Positions 16,729-25,149 are shown, counted from the first letter of the stretch. The stretch: DNA of 35,912 bases from UBA12567 sp964598425 (GCA_964598425.1 CAZRBV010000029.1:1-35912); one strand, 5' to 3'. A program made the numbers and translations. Notes: generated by a model not told the origin, from the letters alone.

Positions 16729-19700
16729 TCAGAAGGACAAGCTGGCCTGAACGTACACACGATTGTGCCCTGAGTCATACAGACCGCCCTCCAGCGACCG
16801 CAGGGCCCATCCCCAGTCAAGTCGGACCTTCAGGTTTGCCTTGTAGAGCAGTTCAAAACCGATCCCGGCCGACAACAGGGTCTGGTCGGATTCGTGAAAC
16901 AACTTGTCGTTCTGGGTCAGCCATGAGTAGTCCACGAAGCCGAGCAAGGCCAGATCCCAGTCGGGAACGCCATAGACATGCTGCGGTGCCACGCGGAACG
17001 GCTCGCCAAAGAGGGTGCCCGGCTCGGCCTGGATCCCGAATGCTCGCGGCACATGGAATCGGTACTCGCCAGTGAGGTTGAGCGCATTATCGCCAGCCAC
17101 GATGCTGACGGGATAGCCGCGGTTGGTACCCGGACCTCCAGCAACCGATTGGAACTGCGGCATCAGCCTGCTGCCGAAGGCATACTGACCGGACACTCCA
17201 AACAGCACCTCATGTGCCAGGGTTGATGTCGACGGCGTACTCGGATCGCCCCACCCGGCGGGATCAAACAGCGGCTCAAGAAACGATGAGATCGATCCAG
17301 CCCAATTGAGCCGAGCCCACTTATCCGCTATTGGCAAGCGCCCCGTCAAGAGGCCAAGCCTCGTCAAGTCGGACTCACTGTGACCGAGCACATTGCCTTC
17401 AATACCAACGCTCATGTGGTACCGAGACCAATCGCCGGTCCGTTCGATCTGAACCGAACCATGGGGTATCACAAACGAAGCCTGGTCCTGAAGACCAAAG
17501 AGAATCTCGTTTGTTACGCCGATGTGCTGCAGCCGGGCCCCACCAACAACATCGATGAACATGGGGCCATCCTGATACACGTTGAGCCGCAGATCGCCGC
17601 CGCCAGACCATGCAAAGCCGGTGTACGCATTGGGAATCACCGTCGCTCCAACCGTCGCTCCAAACTGATCGGCGAAGTACTGACTCCATGAACCATTGAT
17701 GCCCCACCGGAGTCTTCCGTCCAAGCCGAGCGGCGCTTCGTATCGCCCCATCACGGCATTCGTTTTACTGAAGTTTGACGTGATGTATTGCAACGACAGG
17801 ATGTCATCGTTGTTGGTCAGCTGTGTAGTCTGGAACCCAAACCTGTGTCGCTGATAGCCCTCATTCTTCGTGCCGGTGTTGCCATACTGGTACCAGACGG
17901 TCCAGGGCTTCGACTCGGACACCACGTAATCAACCGCCACATCGCCCTGATTCGATCCCGCCGTAACGGAGGCTTCAACATCACGTCCTGGATGGCGACT
18001 GAGGAAGTACAGATAGTTGTCGAGTGCCTTGCGCCTCAGGAGCGCCCCGTCAGCATCACCCTCACCCGCCGTCAGGGGTGATCCGTCACGAATCGCCTGA
18101 TGTGAGGGATGGTTCTCGGCCTCTTCCGAATCGACTCGCTCACCCCTGGCAATGGTACGCAGGTCGGACACACGGCCGACCGTTACCACGAGTGGCAAGT
18201 CGGTGGCGCCCGCGCGGAGGTCTTGCCCGGTTCGTGGACCAACCGATGGGATCTGGTCAGCAACTGGCTGCACCGAAACGCCCATGAGATCCTGCTCCGT
18301 CAGATGGTCGGAAATCTCTTCACCGATTTCCTTGATGGCAAGCGCGTCATACAGCATCGATCCCGCCTCGTTCAGGCGGCCAAGCGTGATTTCGATGGCG
18401 TCATCACCCGGCGCTGTCCAACCATGTGACGTAGGGCTCAGCGAGATGGCCATCCGTTCAAATGAAGACTCCGCTGGCAAGTCTCGGTGCGGCGCTCCAT
18501 ACATCACCTCAAATGGCCAGGCGACGTAGTAGAAGGTGCCGTCGATTTCCTCGCTCTGAGTGGCGAGGGGCGGCATCGCAGCGTCTCTCGGCGGCGGCGT
18601 AATCGTGAACTCTACGATCTGCCGATCGCCATCCTCAACCCGCGCGTCGCTGATGGTCGTCTGCGTCATGCCAAGATCTGTGATCCGGTCCTGGATCGCC
18701 AACCTGACAGCGCGGGTGGCGGAAGGTCGCCAGCCTCGAGAGGGAAACTCATGGAGCGTGACCAGCGGTGACTCTTCACCGCGGTCACCCCAACCAGCTT
18801 CCACTTCACCGTCAACAAGCTGCAACCGAACAGGAACCGCCGCCATGACAGCGTTCAGATCGCCGCGATCCTCATCACCTTGAGCCCACCGAATGCGGAT
18901 GCCATCAATCTTGGGCGTCACGATGGTGCGCTCGACAGGCGCCGCCCGTGTTGTCTGCCGCTCACTCTCGGGCGTCTGAGGTGTCGCCCGGGCGACCTGA
19001 TGCTGATCGGACCCAGCATCGCGTTCGCCCTGATCACTCGATTGCGTCGCTGGCTTCGGCGCCGAGGCCAGAGACTGCGATGTGTCAGCCGCGGCCGGTG
19101 GCGACGCAGCAGGAGGCGGTGGAATCGCTTCTGACTGAGGCGAGGCTGGACGCTCATCGACAGCGGCGATCGCAGCGTCCGCATTGGGCCTCACCGCCAC
19201 GGTGTAATCCAAAACCTTGGTATTGCCCGCGCCGGCCGTCACCTTGAAGTCCACCGATGTGGTGACATCGGCACCGAGCCCGCGAGTCGCTCGGGTGATC
19301 GTCTGGGTGAGCGTCTGCACTGCCTGGGGCGTCCAACGCAACCCGTTCTCCCACCGGAGCCGTCCGAGAGACATGCTTGCACCGGGCGCATCCATCACAG
19401 TTCCGGCCTGTACCGCAAGCGGCGCCTTGATCGACTCAAGAAAGTCGATCGGCGTTGGCAGGCCGCCAGCGTCACCCTGCCAGGCAAGATGAATCGTGCT
19501 CACATGCATGTTGGCCGACAGGAGCGAATCCAGTGGTGCCAGATCCGTTGGAACTTGCGGATTCGGAGTCGAGCCCGGAAGCGGGACATCCACGAGAAAC
19601 CACGCAACATGGAAAGCTGTTCGACCAGCAGACTCCTGCTGCAGTGCCACATCGACGGTGACGCCCATGAGGCCATCTTGCTCAAGCGCGTGCTTCAGCG

Positions 19701-20028
19701 CCGAGGCAATATCGAGAAGACCGCTACCGCTGACGCGAACCGATCGCTGCAGGTTCAACGCCTGAAGATCTGTTCGCACGCCCGGGCGTCCCTTCGAAAC
19801 GGAGGTGTACCCCCGCGCGGTGCGATCGAGCGTCAGCGGAGCCTTTGACAGATCATCCAGCGGTGGCAGGTCGGGATTCACTGACCGCCACACAACCTCC
19901 ATGTGATCGATGAGATAAGACTTGGAATCGGTGCTCGCTGCTGCAGGGGCATACCCCCCCCACACCATCAGCAATGTCAACAGACTTCGCCACACCGGTT
20001 GCCCCGAAAACATCCTGTAAAGCCCCAT
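16729..20028 (-). CDS. TPS outer-membrane transporter (FhaC/ShlB type), enlarged periplasmic region
   Basis: 1,099 aa, nearly twice a usual TpsB protein (about 550-600). AGGAA lies 8 bases before the ATG; a signal peptide ends near AAAST. The last 400 residues are the 16-strand Omp85-type barrel: KPWTVWYQYGNTGTKNEGYQ, repeated amphipathic strands, GGPGTNRGYP (the VRGY-like loop motif), FVDYSWLT, KVRLDWGWAL, and a terminal phenylalanine (VYVQASLSF) for outer-membrane assembly. The first 680 residues hold at least four POTRA-like modules; two pairs resemble each other (HALEQDGLMGVTVDVAL and HLTEQDLMGVSVQPV). A Pro/Ala/Gln linker spans about 295-370. It should export the downstream haemagglutinin-like protein through the outer membrane, which implies a diderm envelope. 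Confidence 0.9.
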   Translation of the reverse strand: MGLYRMFSGQPVWRSLLTLLMVWGGYAPAAASTDSKSYLIDHMEVVWRSVNPDLPPLDDLSKAPLTLDRTARGYTSVSKGRPGVRTDLQALNLQRSVRVSGSGLLDIASALKHALEQDGLMGVTVDVALQQESAGRTAFHVAWFLVDVPLPGSTPNPQVPTDLAPLDSLLSANMHVSTIHLAWQGDAGGLPTPIDFLESIKAPLAVQAGTVMDAPGASMSLGRLRWENGLRWTPQAVQTLTQTITRATRGLGADVTTSVDFKVTAGAGNTKVLDYTVAVRPNADAAIAAVDERPASPQSEAIPPPPAASPPAAADTSQSLASAPKPATQSSDQGERDAGSDQHQVARATPQTPESERQTTRAAPVERTIVTPKIDGIRIRWAQGDEDRGDLNAVMAAVPVRLQLVDGEVEAGWGDRGEESPLVTLHEFPSRGWRPSATRAVRLAIQDRITDLGMTQTTISDARVEDGDRQIVEFTITPPPRDAAMPPLATQSEEIDGTFYYVAWPFEVMYGAPHRDLPAESSFERMAISLSPTSHGWTAPGDDAIEITLGRLNEAGSMLYDALAIKEIGEEISDHLTEQDLMGVSVQPVADQIPSVGPRTGQDLRAGATDLPLVVTVGRVSDLRTIARGERVDSEEAENHPSHQAIRDGSPLTAGEGDADGALLRRKALDNYLYFLSRHPGRDVEASVTAGSNQGDVAVDYVVSESKPWTVWYQYGNTGTKNEGYQRHRFGFQTTQLTNNDDILSLQYITSNFSKTNAVMGRYEAPLGLDGRLRWGINGSWSQYFADQFGATVGATVIPNAYTGFAWSGGGDLRLNVYQDGPMFIDVVGGARLQHIGVTNEILFGLQDQASFVIPHGSVQIERTGDWSRYHMSVGIEGNVLGHSESDLTRLGLLTGRLPIADKWARLNWAGSISSFLEPLFDPAGWGDPSTPSTSTLAHEVLFGVSGQYAFGSRLMPQFQSVAGGPGTNRGYPVSIVAGDNALNLTGEYRFHVPRAFGIQAEPGTLFGEPFRVAPQHVYGVPDWDLALLGFVDYSWLTQNDKLFHESDQTLLSAGIGFELLYKANLKVRLDWGWALRSLEGGLYDSGHNRVYVQASLSF

Positions 20029-20231
20029 GGGTCAGGTTCCTGTCCATGCTCAGTGCGGCGTCCTGGGTGCCCACCGCCCCTGCCGCACGGTAGGGAGACA
20101 GGATCGCAGGGCGGCTGGCCTGCGTCAACCGTGGAGGGTTGGCGATGGTGCGGCCTGAGAAGTGCTGAATTGGCAGGTTTCCTTGACCTTGGCTGAATCG
20201 CCCCCGCCCTTGGATCGACAACAAAGCGGGA

Positions 20232-20247
20232 CCCGGCTTCACCCGGG
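20232..20247. other. Small CCCGG/CCGGG hairpin in the gap upstream of the TPS genes
   Basis: The 237 bases between the transporter start and the next plus-strand gene hold a 5-bp stem (CCCGG 20232-20236, CCGGG 20243-20247) with a 6-base loop, within 20 bases of the small secreted protein's start. Promoters for both divergent genes should lie in this gap, but I cannot place -10/-35 elements with confidence. Confidence 0.35.
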
Positions 20248-20265
20248 CTACTTGGAGACTCAAGC

Positions 20266-20553
20266 ATGATCCTCAGCTCTGCATACGCCCTTATTCTGGG
20301 ACTCAACCTCATTCCGGCACAGCATGCCGCTCCACCGGCCTTTGGTCAGGACAGCACCTGTACACGGCCCATCGGCCCTTCACAGCCAGTTTCCCTGGCC
20401 GTGGGTGATGCCCTCGGGCGGCAGATGATGGCAAGCCAGGGGACAGCGATCCCGCCAGCACTTGCGGCCCGCCGTGCTCGCATCCAGCTTCCAGCCGTGG
20501 CATGGACTGTCATGCCTGGCGAGTCGGGCGCCCAATTGGCACTCACCCGCTGA
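20266..20553 (+). CDS. Small secreted protein, unknown function
   Basis: 95 aa. GGAG lies 8 bases before the ATG. The N-terminus is a plausible signal peptide (MILSSAYALILGLNLIPAQH, cleavage near AAPPAFG). The rest is Ala/Pro/Gln-rich without obvious repeats or cysteines beyond one. It is divergent from the TPS transporter and converges with the next gene (18 bases). No homologue is recognised; the call rests on the ribosome-binding site and signal sequence. Confidence 0.5.
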   Translation: MILSSAYALILGLNLIPAQHAAPPAFGQDSTCTRPIGPSQPVSLAVGDALGRQMMASQGTAIPPALAARRARIQLPAVAWTVMPGESGAQLALTR

Positions 20554-20571
20554 GCAGCCGCAAAGCCCCCC

Positions 20572-22509
20572 CTACTTCAAGGCCCCTGAGAGGGCCTGCC
20601 GCTGCCTTGAGGTCGTCGCGAGGGCAAGGCCCCGTTCCACCATCGCCCGCTCAGCGGCACCGCCATACCTGCGACCCATTTCTGGTGCAATGCGAAGTAT
20701 CCGCTGAACGACAGCTCCGGGCGTGATGGCGTCGGACAACGCCGCAAGGGCTGCCTCGGAAGTGCCTTCACCGAGCGATGGGCCCAGCGATGCCCACAAC
20801 ATGTCACCCTCAAGCACGCTCGGCACCTCAAGCCGGCTCCAGGCCTCAAGAAGTGCGTTGTGGTCGCCTTGCCTGAACAAGGCTCCAAAGACAGCGCGAG
20901 CTGATTGAGGACCGTTGGCCCGGTGTTCGGCCGCTGCAGTCCAGAGTTTGGCTGCCATCGCATCCTTACCAAGCAGCACCACGGCGGTAATGGCGCGGCC
21001 GTACGCCACATCGGTGGCCGTCTTTTCCACAGCCCGCATCGCATGGACAGCCTCGGTCCGCACGTCGAGGAGTCCGGCCCGGGCCCCATCATCAACAGGC
21101 GCCACAAGCCGCCGCAGTGATCCTCTGGGCGGGGGCAACACCATCAGTGGGTCACCAATCGTGTTGATCCGCCACGGCCTCGACATCGGGTTGTCGCCGG
21201 AAGGCCACCACCTTGATGCCACAAGAAATGGAATGCCCCCGGCGATTCGCTTTGCCAGCAGCGCGGGGGGGACAAATGCCTGCAGTTGCGGTTCGGCAGA
21301 TGAGCCGACATACGCGTAGACGCCATGCTCCAGCCATCGCCCGCCAACCGAGTCGAGCGATGCCGGAGACCGGAGCGACCAGCTGTGAATCAGGTACAGC
21401 GCGGAGGGCGTATTGAGAATGGGAGTGCCGCCAGGGTCAGCATCCTGACCATCTGCCATCCGGAAGAAGTCAGCATTCCCCTTGCTGGTCATCACGGCAA
21501 GATCTGCTGTGAGGCCCGCCATCGTGTCGGCCCGAAGGGCTGGCAGCGTTTCGTGCTCACGCAGCGTGACGGTGTAGTCCGCTTCTTTCAACGTGGCGGC
21601 AGCCGGGGCAACGCTCCAGTTCGACCACGGTTGCTGCGAGGGGTAGGTACCGCACAGCCACGCATCCATGCGTGGCAGGAACAGGCTGCAATTCGACATC
21701 CAGGCCGCCCTTGCAGTGTCTCCAAAGATCCACCCGGCCACAGCCCACCGTCTGCCATCAGGAGTACGGCCAATGATGTCCGTCATCGCCATTGGCTCTC
21801 CACGATTCGCCGCCATTGCAACGGGCGGGCCGGACTTGGCTCGAGCCGACATGGCGCGGCACACGCTCAGCGTGTCAAGCTCGTCCCCCAGTTGATCCCA
21901 TGCCAGACCCGTGGCCGCTGCTGCATCCTGCATGCGCTGCACAAGCGATGCCGTTTCTGCTTGCCCCAGCACGCCGTCAGGCTTGCCGAAGTTGCCGGAT
22001 ATCCAGGCGATGTCCTGGCCGCGGCCAGCTGCGAGCAGGAGCGCGGCGGACACGGCAGGGTCTGCAGGGTCGGAAATCACCAAGCCCGCAGGAACTGGGA
22101 ACCCCGCGGCTACCGCCGCTTCGCGTGGCGATCGCGACGCGTCACCCCATGCGCTCGCGGCGGCTGAAGTCACGGCCGAGGCGATGGCGGATGGGTCCGA
22201 AGAAACTGGTCCGATGGAAGCCCTGCGGTAGATGGCTTCGGGGGCAAACCGTCTGATGAACATGGGGGCCAGGAATGGCTCATCGATCAGCACGGGCCAG
22301 TGGGCCTCCGGCGTCCATTTACCGACCTCATCGATGAGTGTGCCAAGATCTGGAACCAGCACAACCTGGCGCGACACAGGCACGCGGGCCCGCAACTGCA
22401 TGGAAGCCTCGCCAAGCTTGAGAAACCACGGCAGCGACTCCGGGCCCTGCGCGGCCGCACCCATGCTCATTGGTCCCAGAAGACAAGCCGCAAGAAGTTT
22501 TCTCTGCAT
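20572..22509 (-). CDS. Large secreted protein with gingipain/TIGR03790-like segment
   Basis: 645 aa. A signal peptide (MQRKLLAACLLGPMSMGAAA) fixes the start at 22509; the frame upstream is antisense to the next gene. TATGCT ends 6 bases before this ATG and there is no Shine-Dalgarno site. Residues about 380-455 (GGRWLEHGVYAYVGSSAEPQ, LLAKRIAGGIPFLVASRWW, INTIGDPLMVL) resemble the end of the caspase-like C25/gingipain and TIGR03790 folds, where a Cys precedes a G-Y-G-x-V-x-E-P loop. Here the corresponding stretch is ALYLIHSWSLRSPASLDS, with no cysteine, so a protease activity is doubtful. The last 150 residues are helical, possibly repeat-like (TPR-style). Function unknown; likely periplasmic or surface. 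Confidence 0.7.
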   Translation of the reverse strand: MQRKLLAACLLGPMSMGAAAQGPESLPWFLKLGEASMQLRARVPVSRQVVLVPDLGTLIDEVGKWTPEAHWPVLIDEPFLAPMFIRRFAPEAIYRRASIGPVSSDPSAIASAVTSAAASAWGDASRSPREAAVAAGFPVPAGLVISDPADPAVSAALLLAAGRGQDIAWISGNFGKPDGVLGQAETASLVQRMQDAAAATGLAWDQLGDELDTLSVCRAMSARAKSGPPVAMAANRGEPMAMTDIIGRTPDGRRWAVAGWIFGDTARAAWMSNCSLFLPRMDAWLCGTYPSQQPWSNWSVAPAAATLKEADYTVTLREHETLPALRADTMAGLTADLAVMTSKGNADFFRMADGQDADPGGTPILNTPSALYLIHSWSLRSPASLDSVGGRWLEHGVYAYVGSSAEPQLQAFVPPALLAKRIAGGIPFLVASRWWPSGDNPMSRPWRINTIGDPLMVLPPPRGSLRRLVAPVDDGARAGLLDVRTEAVHAMRAVEKTATDVAYGRAITAVVLLGKDAMAAKLWTAAAEHRANGPQSARAVFGALFRQGDHNALLEAWSRLEVPSVLEGDMLWASLGPSLGEGTSEAALAALSDAITPGAVVQRILRIAPEMGRRYGGAAERAMVERGLALATTSRQRQALSGALK

Positions 22510-22515
22510 CCAGAA

Positions 22516-22521
22516 AGCATA
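22516..22521 (-). promoter_or_regulatory. TATGCT -10 element, leaderless spacing
   Basis: TANNNT hexamer on the minus strand ending 6 bases before the ATG at 22509. The divergent plus-strand gene starts 60 bases away with its own element. Confidence 0.45.
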
Positions 22522-22556
22522 CCGCCCGCATTCGCCCCGTCCTCTCACATCCGCAG

Positions 22557-22562
22557 TACCGT
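22557..22562 (+). promoter_or_regulatory. TACCGT -10 element, leaderless spacing
   Basis: TANNNT hexamer ending 7 bases before the ATG at 22570; no Shine-Dalgarno sequence lies between. Confidence 0.4.
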
Positions 22563-22569
22563 TCCGCCC

Positions 22570-23241
22570 ATGATTCCAACCGCCCGCGTCATTTCTATCG
22601 GAGCCCTGCCAGCACACCCGCTCTGGAACGAGGCCACCCCCGTTCGAACCGGCCACGCAACGACCTCGCTGGTGCGAGGAGATGGCATCAACCTCATCGT
22701 GGACCCTGGCCTTCCGCCGCACATCGTCGCTGCAAAGCTCTCGGAGCGAGCCCCGATCACGCCAGCGGAGGTCACGCATTGTTTCCTGACCAGTTTCACC
22801 GACGACACCATGCGAGGGATCGCTGCCTTCCCTGAGGCAACGTGGCTCGCCTTTGAAATGGAGATCGCCGCGGCGCAGGCGGCACTACGGGAGTCGTTGC
22901 AGTTCGCAGAAGAAAACCCGGAAGACGGCGGCGTCAGACCGCTGCAGGATCGACTCTCGATTCTCGACCGAGTGGTGCCGGCGGACGACTCCATTGCACC
23001 TGGCGTGGACCTCTTTCCGCTCACCGGCGTCACGCCGGGTACCTGCGGAGTCCTGCTTGCCCAGCCCAGGCACACGGTGCTTGTTACGGGCGATGCAATT
23101 GCAACTCAGGAGCATCTCTCCGACGCCAAAGTCCTGCCAACCTGCTGGGACCGCGAAAAGGCGCAGGAGTCATTCCGAGAAGCCATAGAGATCGCTGACA
23201 TCATCATCCCGGGCCGCGACAACCTTCTCATGAATACCTGA
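22570..23241 (+). CDS. Metallo-beta-lactamase-fold protein without metal ligands
   Basis: 223 aa, normal for a single MBL-fold hydrolase. The order of strands is kept: LVRGDGINLIVDPG, then the loop where active enzymes have THxHxDH, then VDLFPLTGVTPGTCGVLLA, TVLVTGDAIA and ADIIIPGRDN. The ligands are lost: the first motif reads LTSFTDDTMRG (His to Ser, Thr and Thr, only the Asp kept), the TPGHT-type histidine is replaced in GVTPGT, and the final His is Arg in PGRD. The Asp of TGD remains. It is probably a binding or regulatory pseudo-hydrolase. The upstream open frame is antisense to the neighbouring gene, so 22570 is the start. Confidence 0.85.
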   Translation: MIPTARVISIGALPAHPLWNEATPVRTGHATTSLVRGDGINLIVDPGLPPHIVAAKLSERAPITPAEVTHCFLTSFTDDTMRGIAAFPEATWLAFEMEIAAAQAALRESLQFAEENPEDGGVRPLQDRLSILDRVVPADDSIAPGVDLFPLTGVTPGTCGVLLAQPRHTVLVTGDAIATQEHLSDAKVLPTCWDREKAQESFREAIEIADIIIPGRDNLLMNT

Positions 23242-23332
23242 CCGGAGGGCAGCCTGTCTCCCGGTTCTGGAACTGGCTCTGTGCGCATCATGTGGACCCT
23301 GGGATCTCCGGGCACGCCCATCCAAAAATGGA

Positions 23333-23360
23333 ACGCGGGCGACATCAAGGTCGCCCGCGT
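23333..23360. terminator. Strong hairpin in a 380-base gene-free stretch
   Basis: ACGCGGGCGAC (23333-23343) and GTCGCCCGCGT (23350-23360) form a perfect 11-bp stem with a 6-base loop, 92 bases after the MBL-fold gene. On the minus strand it is followed by CCATTTTTGG, a T-tract, but no minus-strand gene ends here. The rest of 23242-23610 holds smaller stems (AGCCTGC/GCAGGCT at 23414-23431; GTCGG/CCGAC near 23461-23480) and no convincing coding frame. A terminator or part of a structured RNA. Confidence 0.5.
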
Positions 23361-23610
23361 GTGCTCCGGGGGAAGTACCCCAGCGCAAGGAGAGGAGAGG
23401 AGGAATCGGGAGAAGCCTGCATTCGCAGGCTCACCCGGCTGGTCATCAGGTTCGCTCCGGTGTCGGATCACGGCCCCGACGTGGTTACCTTCCGATTCAA
23501 TCAGACATTCGGGTCCTGCAACCCCTGGATTGAGCCGAGTTTCAACGCCTCCAGTTCGGTCTGGGAGGGTCGCCTTTCGTGTCTGGGCCGGAAGCCCGCT
23601 CGCTGCGGCG

Positions 23611-23616
23611 TACAAT
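23611..23616 (+). promoter_or_regulatory. TACAAT -10 element before coaD, leaderless spacing
   Basis: TACAAT matches TATAAT at 5 of 6 positions and ends 7 bases before the coaD ATG; no Shine-Dalgarno site is present. The best example of the leaderless pattern in this window. Confidence 0.6.
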
Positions 23617-23623
23617 CCCGGGC

Positions 23624-24133
23624 ATGGCCGAGCACATTGCCCTCTACGCAGGTTCGTTTGACCCACCAACCCTGGGCCACCTCGACGTCATCGGCCGGGC
23701 TCGGCGCCTGTTCGACAGGATTGTGGTGGGGATCGGCGAGAACCCCGAGAAGCAGCACATGCTCACGCCGGACGATCGGCTCGGGCTCATGCAGCAGGTC
23801 GTGGGCGACATGCTCGCGGCGTCGCCGGATGGTGCCCCGGTTGAAGTGCGAACCTACGACGGACTCACGGTCGACTTCGCCCGTTCGATTGGCGCGGCGG
23901 CACTTCTTCGAGGTATCAGGAACGTCACTGATCTCGCCAGCGAGTGCCAGCTTGCCATTGCCAACCGCCAGGTCGCCGACATCGAAAGCGTCTTCGTCAT
24001 CACCGACGAGCGATACGGATTCACGTCATCGAGCCTCATCAGGCAGATTGTGGAGCTCGGTGGCGATATCCAGAAGCTGGCCAACATCGTCCCCGAACCC
24101 GTTCTGGCCCATCTCGCACAGTCGAGTCAGTAG
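23624..24133 (+). CDS. coaD: Phosphopantetheine adenylyltransferase
   Basis: 169 aa, the standard CoaD length (about 160). It transfers AMP from ATP to 4'-phosphopantetheine, the penultimate step of coenzyme A synthesis. The start at 23624 (MAEHIALYAGSFDPPTLGHL) puts the nucleotidyltransferase T-x-GH motif at the usual place. RTYDGLTVDFARSIGAAALL and RGIRNVTDLASECQLAIANR carry the substrate-binding Arg and Glu/Gln, and GFTSSSLIRQIVELGGDI is the ISSTxVR-type ATP motif. It leads a short unit with two tiny membrane-protein genes. The ACP gene 1 kb away on the other strand depends on its product. Confidence 0.95.
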   Translation: MAEHIALYAGSFDPPTLGHLDVIGRARRLFDRIVVGIGENPEKQHMLTPDDRLGLMQQVVGDMLAASPDGAPVEVRTYDGLTVDFARSIGAAALLRGIRNVTDLASECQLAIANRQVADIESVFVITDERYGFTSSSLIRQIVELGGDIQKLANIVPEPVLAHLAQSSQ

Positions 24134-24139
24134 GTCTCG

Positions 24140-24328
24140 ATGGCAGTCACGATTCGCTGGATTCTGCTCTCGGCCGCCGGCGCGGCTGTCATCGCCAGTG
24201 GCATCGCAGCGATGCTGCAACTCGATCCAATCTCAACGATTGCCGGGGGCGCCATCGGCGGAGGCGTCGGTGGCTGGATTGCCAAGAAGCAGCGCGACCA
24301 ACGCATCGCAGGAGAGAAAGACCCATGA
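24140..24328 (+). CDS. Small glycine-zipper membrane protein
   Basis: 62 aa, starting 6 bases after the coaD stop. Hydrophobic helix IRWILLSAAGAAVIASGIAA, then TIAGGAIGGGVGGWIAKKQR, a glycine-rich helix ending in basic residues. Glycine-zipper segments of this kind pack tightly in membranes, but no function is assigned. It overlaps the next gene by 4 bases (ATGA) and appears to be its paralogue. Confidence 0.65.
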   Translation: MAVTIRWILLSAAGAAVIASGIAAMLQLDPISTIAGGAIGGGVGGWIAKKQRDQRIAGEKDP

Positions 24329-24492
24329 AGCCCCTCGTCCTCGCCATCATCGCCGCCATCATCGCCGCCGTATGCGCAGTCTTCATCGCCAAACTGTTCG
24401 GAGTCGACAGCGGCTCCAGCGCCATCGCAGGTGGTGTCGGCGGCGGCGTCGCCGGCGCGATCGCGGGGGCTACTTCCAAATCCAAGAAGTAG
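24325..24492 (+). CDS. Small glycine-zipper membrane protein, paralogue of the preceding gene
   Basis: 55 aa. GGAG lies 10 bases before the ATG, which overlaps the previous stop as ATGA. One long hydrophobic helix (LVLAIIAAIIAAVCAVFIAK) is followed by SSAIAGGVGGGVAGAIAGAT and a Lys/Ser tail. The second part parallels TIAGGAIGGGVGGWIA of the neighbour, so the two probably arose by duplication and may assemble together. Function unknown. The 138 bases after it, up to the converging dehydratase-like gene, hold no feature I recognise. Confidence 0.65.
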   Translation: MKPLVLAIIAAIIAAVCAVFIAKLFGVDSGSSAIAGGVGGGVAGAIAGATSKSKK

Positions 24493-24630
24493 CCGCGATG
24501 CAGGGGGCGTGGTTCCGGCAATGCCGTGTTGGCGCGGAGACTCAATCGGACCCCCTCACCGGCTTTGTCGGAGTTCCCCTTGAGGCCGGGGCGAGGAAGA
24601 GGCCACACCGCGCGTACGGAACGCTCGCGC

Positions 24631-25149
24631 TCAGCACACCAGACCGGATGCCCCCCACACAGCCTTGAAGTTCTCGCCGAACACGAAGTTCTCTTCAGGA
24701 AACTCCAGGCCGGCCATGTTCTGATCGACGTGGCTGAACATGAGGTTGATGCAGCCGATCGGCTGCCACGCGTCGCCTCCCGGACCCGGATCATTCGTTC
24801 TCGCTTCCACGGTGCCGCGCGTCACAGCACCGGCATCATCGATGCGATCCATCGTGGCGGTGTACCGAAGCGTCATGCCCGGAAGAAGGTCGGCCCCGAA
24901 CTCCGCCTTTGAGATTTTGGCGAGGATCACTTTCTCGCGGAAGTCGTTGACCGCGCCAACCATGATGCCCGCCGTCTGCGCCATCCCCTCGACAATGAGC
25001 GAGGCGGGCATCAGCGGCATCGCTGGCGTGTCCGCAGTCGCGGGAAGATGGTCGTGCAGATGGTCCTCGGCGAGACTTGTGTTCTTGATCGCCACAAGAC
25101 GTTCGCCGGGCTCATGCTCGACAATTCGGTCTATCCACATCCAGCGCAT
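24631..25149 (-). CDS. Hotdog-fold 3-hydroxyacyl-ACP dehydratase-like protein
   Basis: 172 aa. FabZ-type organisation: MRWMWIDRIVEHEPGERLVA (the first strand and 'DR' motif), then HDHLPATADTPAMPLMPASL with the catalytic-His position and IVEGMAQTAGI with the catalytic Glu helix. The His loop is longer than in FabZ (HFPGxPVMPG becomes HLPATADTPAMPLMP). LAKISKAEFGADLLPGMTLR and a C-terminal extension follow. It probably acts on an acyl chain carried by the ACP encoded 17 bases upstream; whether it still dehydrates is uncertain because of the altered loop. No clear ribosome-binding site at the start. Confidence 0.8.
   Translation of the reverse strand: MRWMWIDRIVEHEPGERLVAIKNTSLAEDHLHDHLPATADTPAMPLMPASLIVEGMAQTAGIMVGAVNDFREKVILAKISKAEFGADLLPGMTLRYTATMDRIDDAGAVTRGTVEARTNDPGPGGDAWQPIGCINLMFSHVDQNMAGLEFPEENFVFGENFKAVWGASGLVC

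Noticed and set aside
23414..23500. tRNA or SRP RNA in the gap before coaD
   Set aside because: No cloverleaf, T-loop or SRP tetraloop pattern could be built from the stems.
23292..24668. Long open frame (458 codons) on the plus strand through coaD
   Set aside because: It runs in another frame over coaD and the two small genes, and its translation is Ser/Arg-rich low-complexity, typical of an out-of-frame shadow in GC-rich DNA.
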